Source: an uncultured Phycisphaera sp.
GTDB taxonomy: Bacteria; Planctomycetota; Phycisphaerae; Phycisphaerales; SM1A02
NCBI GenBank assembly: GCA_937919685.1
Contig: CALFOM010000097.1
Coordinates: 1 to 50,961, forward strand
Length of the DNA: 50,961 bases
Reading direction: 5' to 3'
The first letter of the stretch is position 1; each line of letters opens with the position of its first letter. The notes under the pieces are model-generated. The model was not told where the DNA came from, made no database searches, and was given only the letters and a program-made list of their open reading frames with translations. Positions 49,901 through 50,961 of this stretch are shown piece by piece. Made by a program: the position numbers and the translations under genes.

Positions 49901-50961
49901 CAGACGATTCTCGGTCCAGTACGTCCGGGCTTTGGCACGCTCTAGGCCGTCGGAACTTGCGGAAGACGCCGAGGCCTCGGAGGTACTCCGATCACGCATC
50001 CACTTCGCGAAGGTCAGGCCGTCGAACCCCTGGTCCGAACGTTCGCCAAACTCCGCCCACGCTTCCTGATTGCCGAAGGGGACGATGGTGCAGGGGCCTC
50101 GAAGCACGAGTCCGCGACGTGGCACGGCACCTTCTGGAAGGCCGGTCGAAGGGGTGTTCGAGACGCCTGGGATGTACCGGGGTCCGACCACGGTCGGAAA
50201 CTCGAAGGCATACTCGCCGTCACGGGCGAGCAGCACCTCGACGTAGCCGATCTCAACCTTCACGGTCGCGCCGGGCTCGATGTTCGCGACCGACTGGGTA
50301 AAGATGTTCGGTCGCTCCTGTTCCAGGAGACTCGTGACATATCCCGCATCCTTCGCCGCCTCGTAGATCTCGCGGGCAAGGTTGCGTTCCTTGATTTCGC
50401 CGACCACCACCCGCTCGTCGCCGTCGGGCGACGTGACCGTCATGACCATGCGATCGACCGCGGCACGATGCGACATCGGAAACGTATAGACCGCCTCGAT
50501 CGGCGTGTCGTAGGGGTTTCCAAAGGTCTGCGCCAGGGAGACGCGAATCATCGGTCCGCTTATTTCAACATCGACATCGGTGCCACGAAGCGGGCAGGGG
50601 CCGATCACCTCGCCATCCAGCGCGAACGCGTCAAGTCGACCACCTTCGGGGACCTGCACCACCTGGGCAAACGCTACGTTCGGCGAGGGCTGAAGCACCA
50701 GCACCGCCAACACACCGACCACCACGAAGAGCGCCGCGGCGGCGAGCCCACTTCCGGAGAAGAGTGATGCACCACCAAGCGGGCGTCGTACCGTCCGGCG
50801 ACGATTGGTTTCGGTGTCTGGTTTCGGCCTCGGAGTATCGGCGTCGATACGCCCGATCGGGGCATCCTCCGCAGTCACCGACTTCAGCAGGCGATCACGC
50901 CCAGCGCGAGCCGAAGCGGTGTTCTCATCGTGCCAGTCGCGAAGGAGCCGGTCGAGGTCGT
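46904..50961 (-). CDS. VIT and VWA domain membrane protein (5' end outside window)
   Basis: The frame stays open to the window edge, so the true start is upstream; the visible part is over 1,350 residues. Counted from an internal GTG at 50878, a membrane segment lies at about 45-63, a VIT domain at about 80-220 (SLAQTFGNPYDTPIEAVYTFP), and a VWA domain with the MIDAS motif DTSGSMSG from residue 562. Between the start of the VWA fold and its FLTDGYVGND strand lies an insert of about 90 residues. The C-terminal part has a Gly-rich linker (about 1120-1160) and a further folded domain. The N-terminal cytoplasmic stub has DLDRLLRDW. Most of the protein should face the periplasm. Its partner is unknown. 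Confidence 0.88.
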   Translation of the reverse strand, partial: DLDRLLRDWHDENTASARAGRDRLLKSVTAEDAPIGRIDADTPRPKPDTETNRRRTVRRPLGGASLFSGSGLAAAALFVVVGVLAVLVLQPSPNVAFAQVVQVPEGGRLDAFALDGEVIGPCPLRGTDVDVEISGPMIRVSLAQTFGNPYDTPIEAVYTFPMSHRAAVDRMVMTVTSPDGDERVVVGEIKERNLAREIYEAAKDAGYVTSLLEQERPNIFTQSVANIEPGATVKVEIGYVEVLLARDGEYAFEFPTVVGPRYIPGVSNTPSTGLPEGAVPRRGLVLRGPCTIVPFGNQEAWAEFGERSDQGFDGLTFAKWMRDRSTSEASASSASSDGLERAKARTYWTENRLFQALSTATRIKRPVSLDIDSLETRHQLAATGMVEYLSPVNNGDTPDTRIDHVKLEEFTLYHDGDRTDRGLGSINGRWFAWHLSETVETGGGFAEPTDQVPDADRITPMPVRPPMRAGHDIAIEVRVDTGGIPITSIDAPLHEIVETRDGPGRINISLANRREIPNRDFVLRWRLKDDAITESVFTHVAPGIFTAAGPELQLDSAIVPGGYLSMVIAPPARVESKEIRRRELVFVLDTSGSMSGFPIEKSKAVVARSIDAMRDGDTFNVITFAGKTSVLWPDPKPATPENREAARQFIEGLAGGGGTEMMDAIRTALNPTGSSSDHRSPAELADLPADGRMVFVEAPYSAIDRGDGSTWLVVRDGLRIPMELPVSLPTVKDGDPLVAFEGRWSTVEGVRRYDVAMASFAEAETVPPLRIVMFLTDGYVGNDQGIIQAIRDNAKSTRVFSLGIGNSVNRYLLDSMSREGRGAVEYVLLADGADEIVERLAKRIESPLLTNIEVVVEGVEAFEVLPQNPQGLLPDLFDAAPIILHARYRPSADGPVQGVVRITGETATGPYERRIPVVFPSSNDDNAVIATLWGRAKVDDVLAPHLAAVENGSVPSAIEAQVVALGEAYSIVTPFTSFIAVEKSRVVVGGQPMLVDIPIELPEGTNWDGFFGEDCPPVVLENAIRCGVVVLPARIDGGRDVGLQDESLEMDQDASLGIVTDLKAELFFQKGEANADAVARPEQSRASKRSQDPAGSIVGGRARRELSRESSTATRSFSAATATPSHEGLNRTPSRGFGGTGGGRFGGGGGGSGGGRFAGGVVGTTGNAPEPAAPSGGAPFGTTLAGQSADLGEDRKNIDSPIEGGVDLAAPEDVAVDDLKAADLLDAVEAAEPEPSLDPSLKPSLDMDRLWKVLDRRLLLLGFGADPSVVPGLPAHRLDGSPWIKNGSVEVTLRVNGESPLDQGEQLKAAGLVIEGSDASANILVGRISIDRLFDLAELAFVRRVMPTSGK

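Noticed and set aside
50674-50878. GTG at 50878 as the start of the VIT/VWA protein
   Set aside because: The same frame continues without a stop to the window edge with a plausible protein sequence (DLDRLLRDW), so the start lies outside.

Overview
The window looks like a chromosomal segment of a GC-rich planctomycete, most likely of the Phycisphaerae type. This rests on gene content, not a database search. The signs are a multimodular beta-propeller/HEAT/c-type cytochrome protein of the kind expanded in PVC bacteria, a type IV pilin-like secreted protein, a secreted protein ending in a PAPAS-type PEP-CTERM signal, a VIT/VWA protein with an N-terminal membrane anchor, and an EF-Tu with an unusual switch I. 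No insertion sequence, prophage, CRISPR array or rRNA gene was seen.

Layout. 1-4141 (minus strand) is a translation/transcription block: tRNA-Thr(GGT), tuf, rpmG, tRNA-Trp(CCA), secE, nusG, then an unrelated lipoprotein cut by the window edge instead of the usual rplK/rplA genes. 4615-9805 (minus) holds a pilin-like protein, rho, coaE and cysS. 9927-24228 is an exopolysaccharide locus. It has three GT4 glycosyltransferases, one tandem GT2 protein, a WcaF-like acetyltransferase, an XrtA-type polysaccharide deacetylase, a formyltransferase-like enzyme, the GDP-L-fucose enzymes gmd and fcl, a Wzy-like polymerase, a Wzx-like flippase and an unknown secreted protein with a lysine-rich tail. 24318-28414 (minus) is a flagellar filament-cap group: fliS, a giant fliD and a 66-residue unknown. 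28687-29939 is parB with two parS sites in its upstream region and no parA beside it.

30168-46804 is mostly a set of secreted or envelope proteins: a chagasin-type protease inhibitor lipoprotein, a PEP-CTERM protein behind a cobalamin-riboswitch-like leader, an S41 protease lipoprotein, the PVC cytochrome, a zinc-ribbon membrane protein, a YceI protein and a GlpF-like channel. These are followed by a GH29 alpha-L-fucosidase translationally coupled to a RuvC/RNase H-fold protein, then xylose isomerase and two small envelope proteins. The window ends inside a large VIT/VWA protein on the minus strand.

Working together: gmd and fcl would supply GDP-L-fucose to the glycosyltransferases, with flippase and polymerase exporting and polymerising the repeat unit. 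The fucosidase with xylose isomerase 20 kb away points to sugar scavenging. Intergenic regions repeatedly carry short tandem repeats (4-, 8-, 9- and 18-bp units). The items most worth following up are the riboswitch-like leader, the giant FliD, the orphan RuvC-fold protein, the EF-Tu switch I and the interrupted VWA domain.
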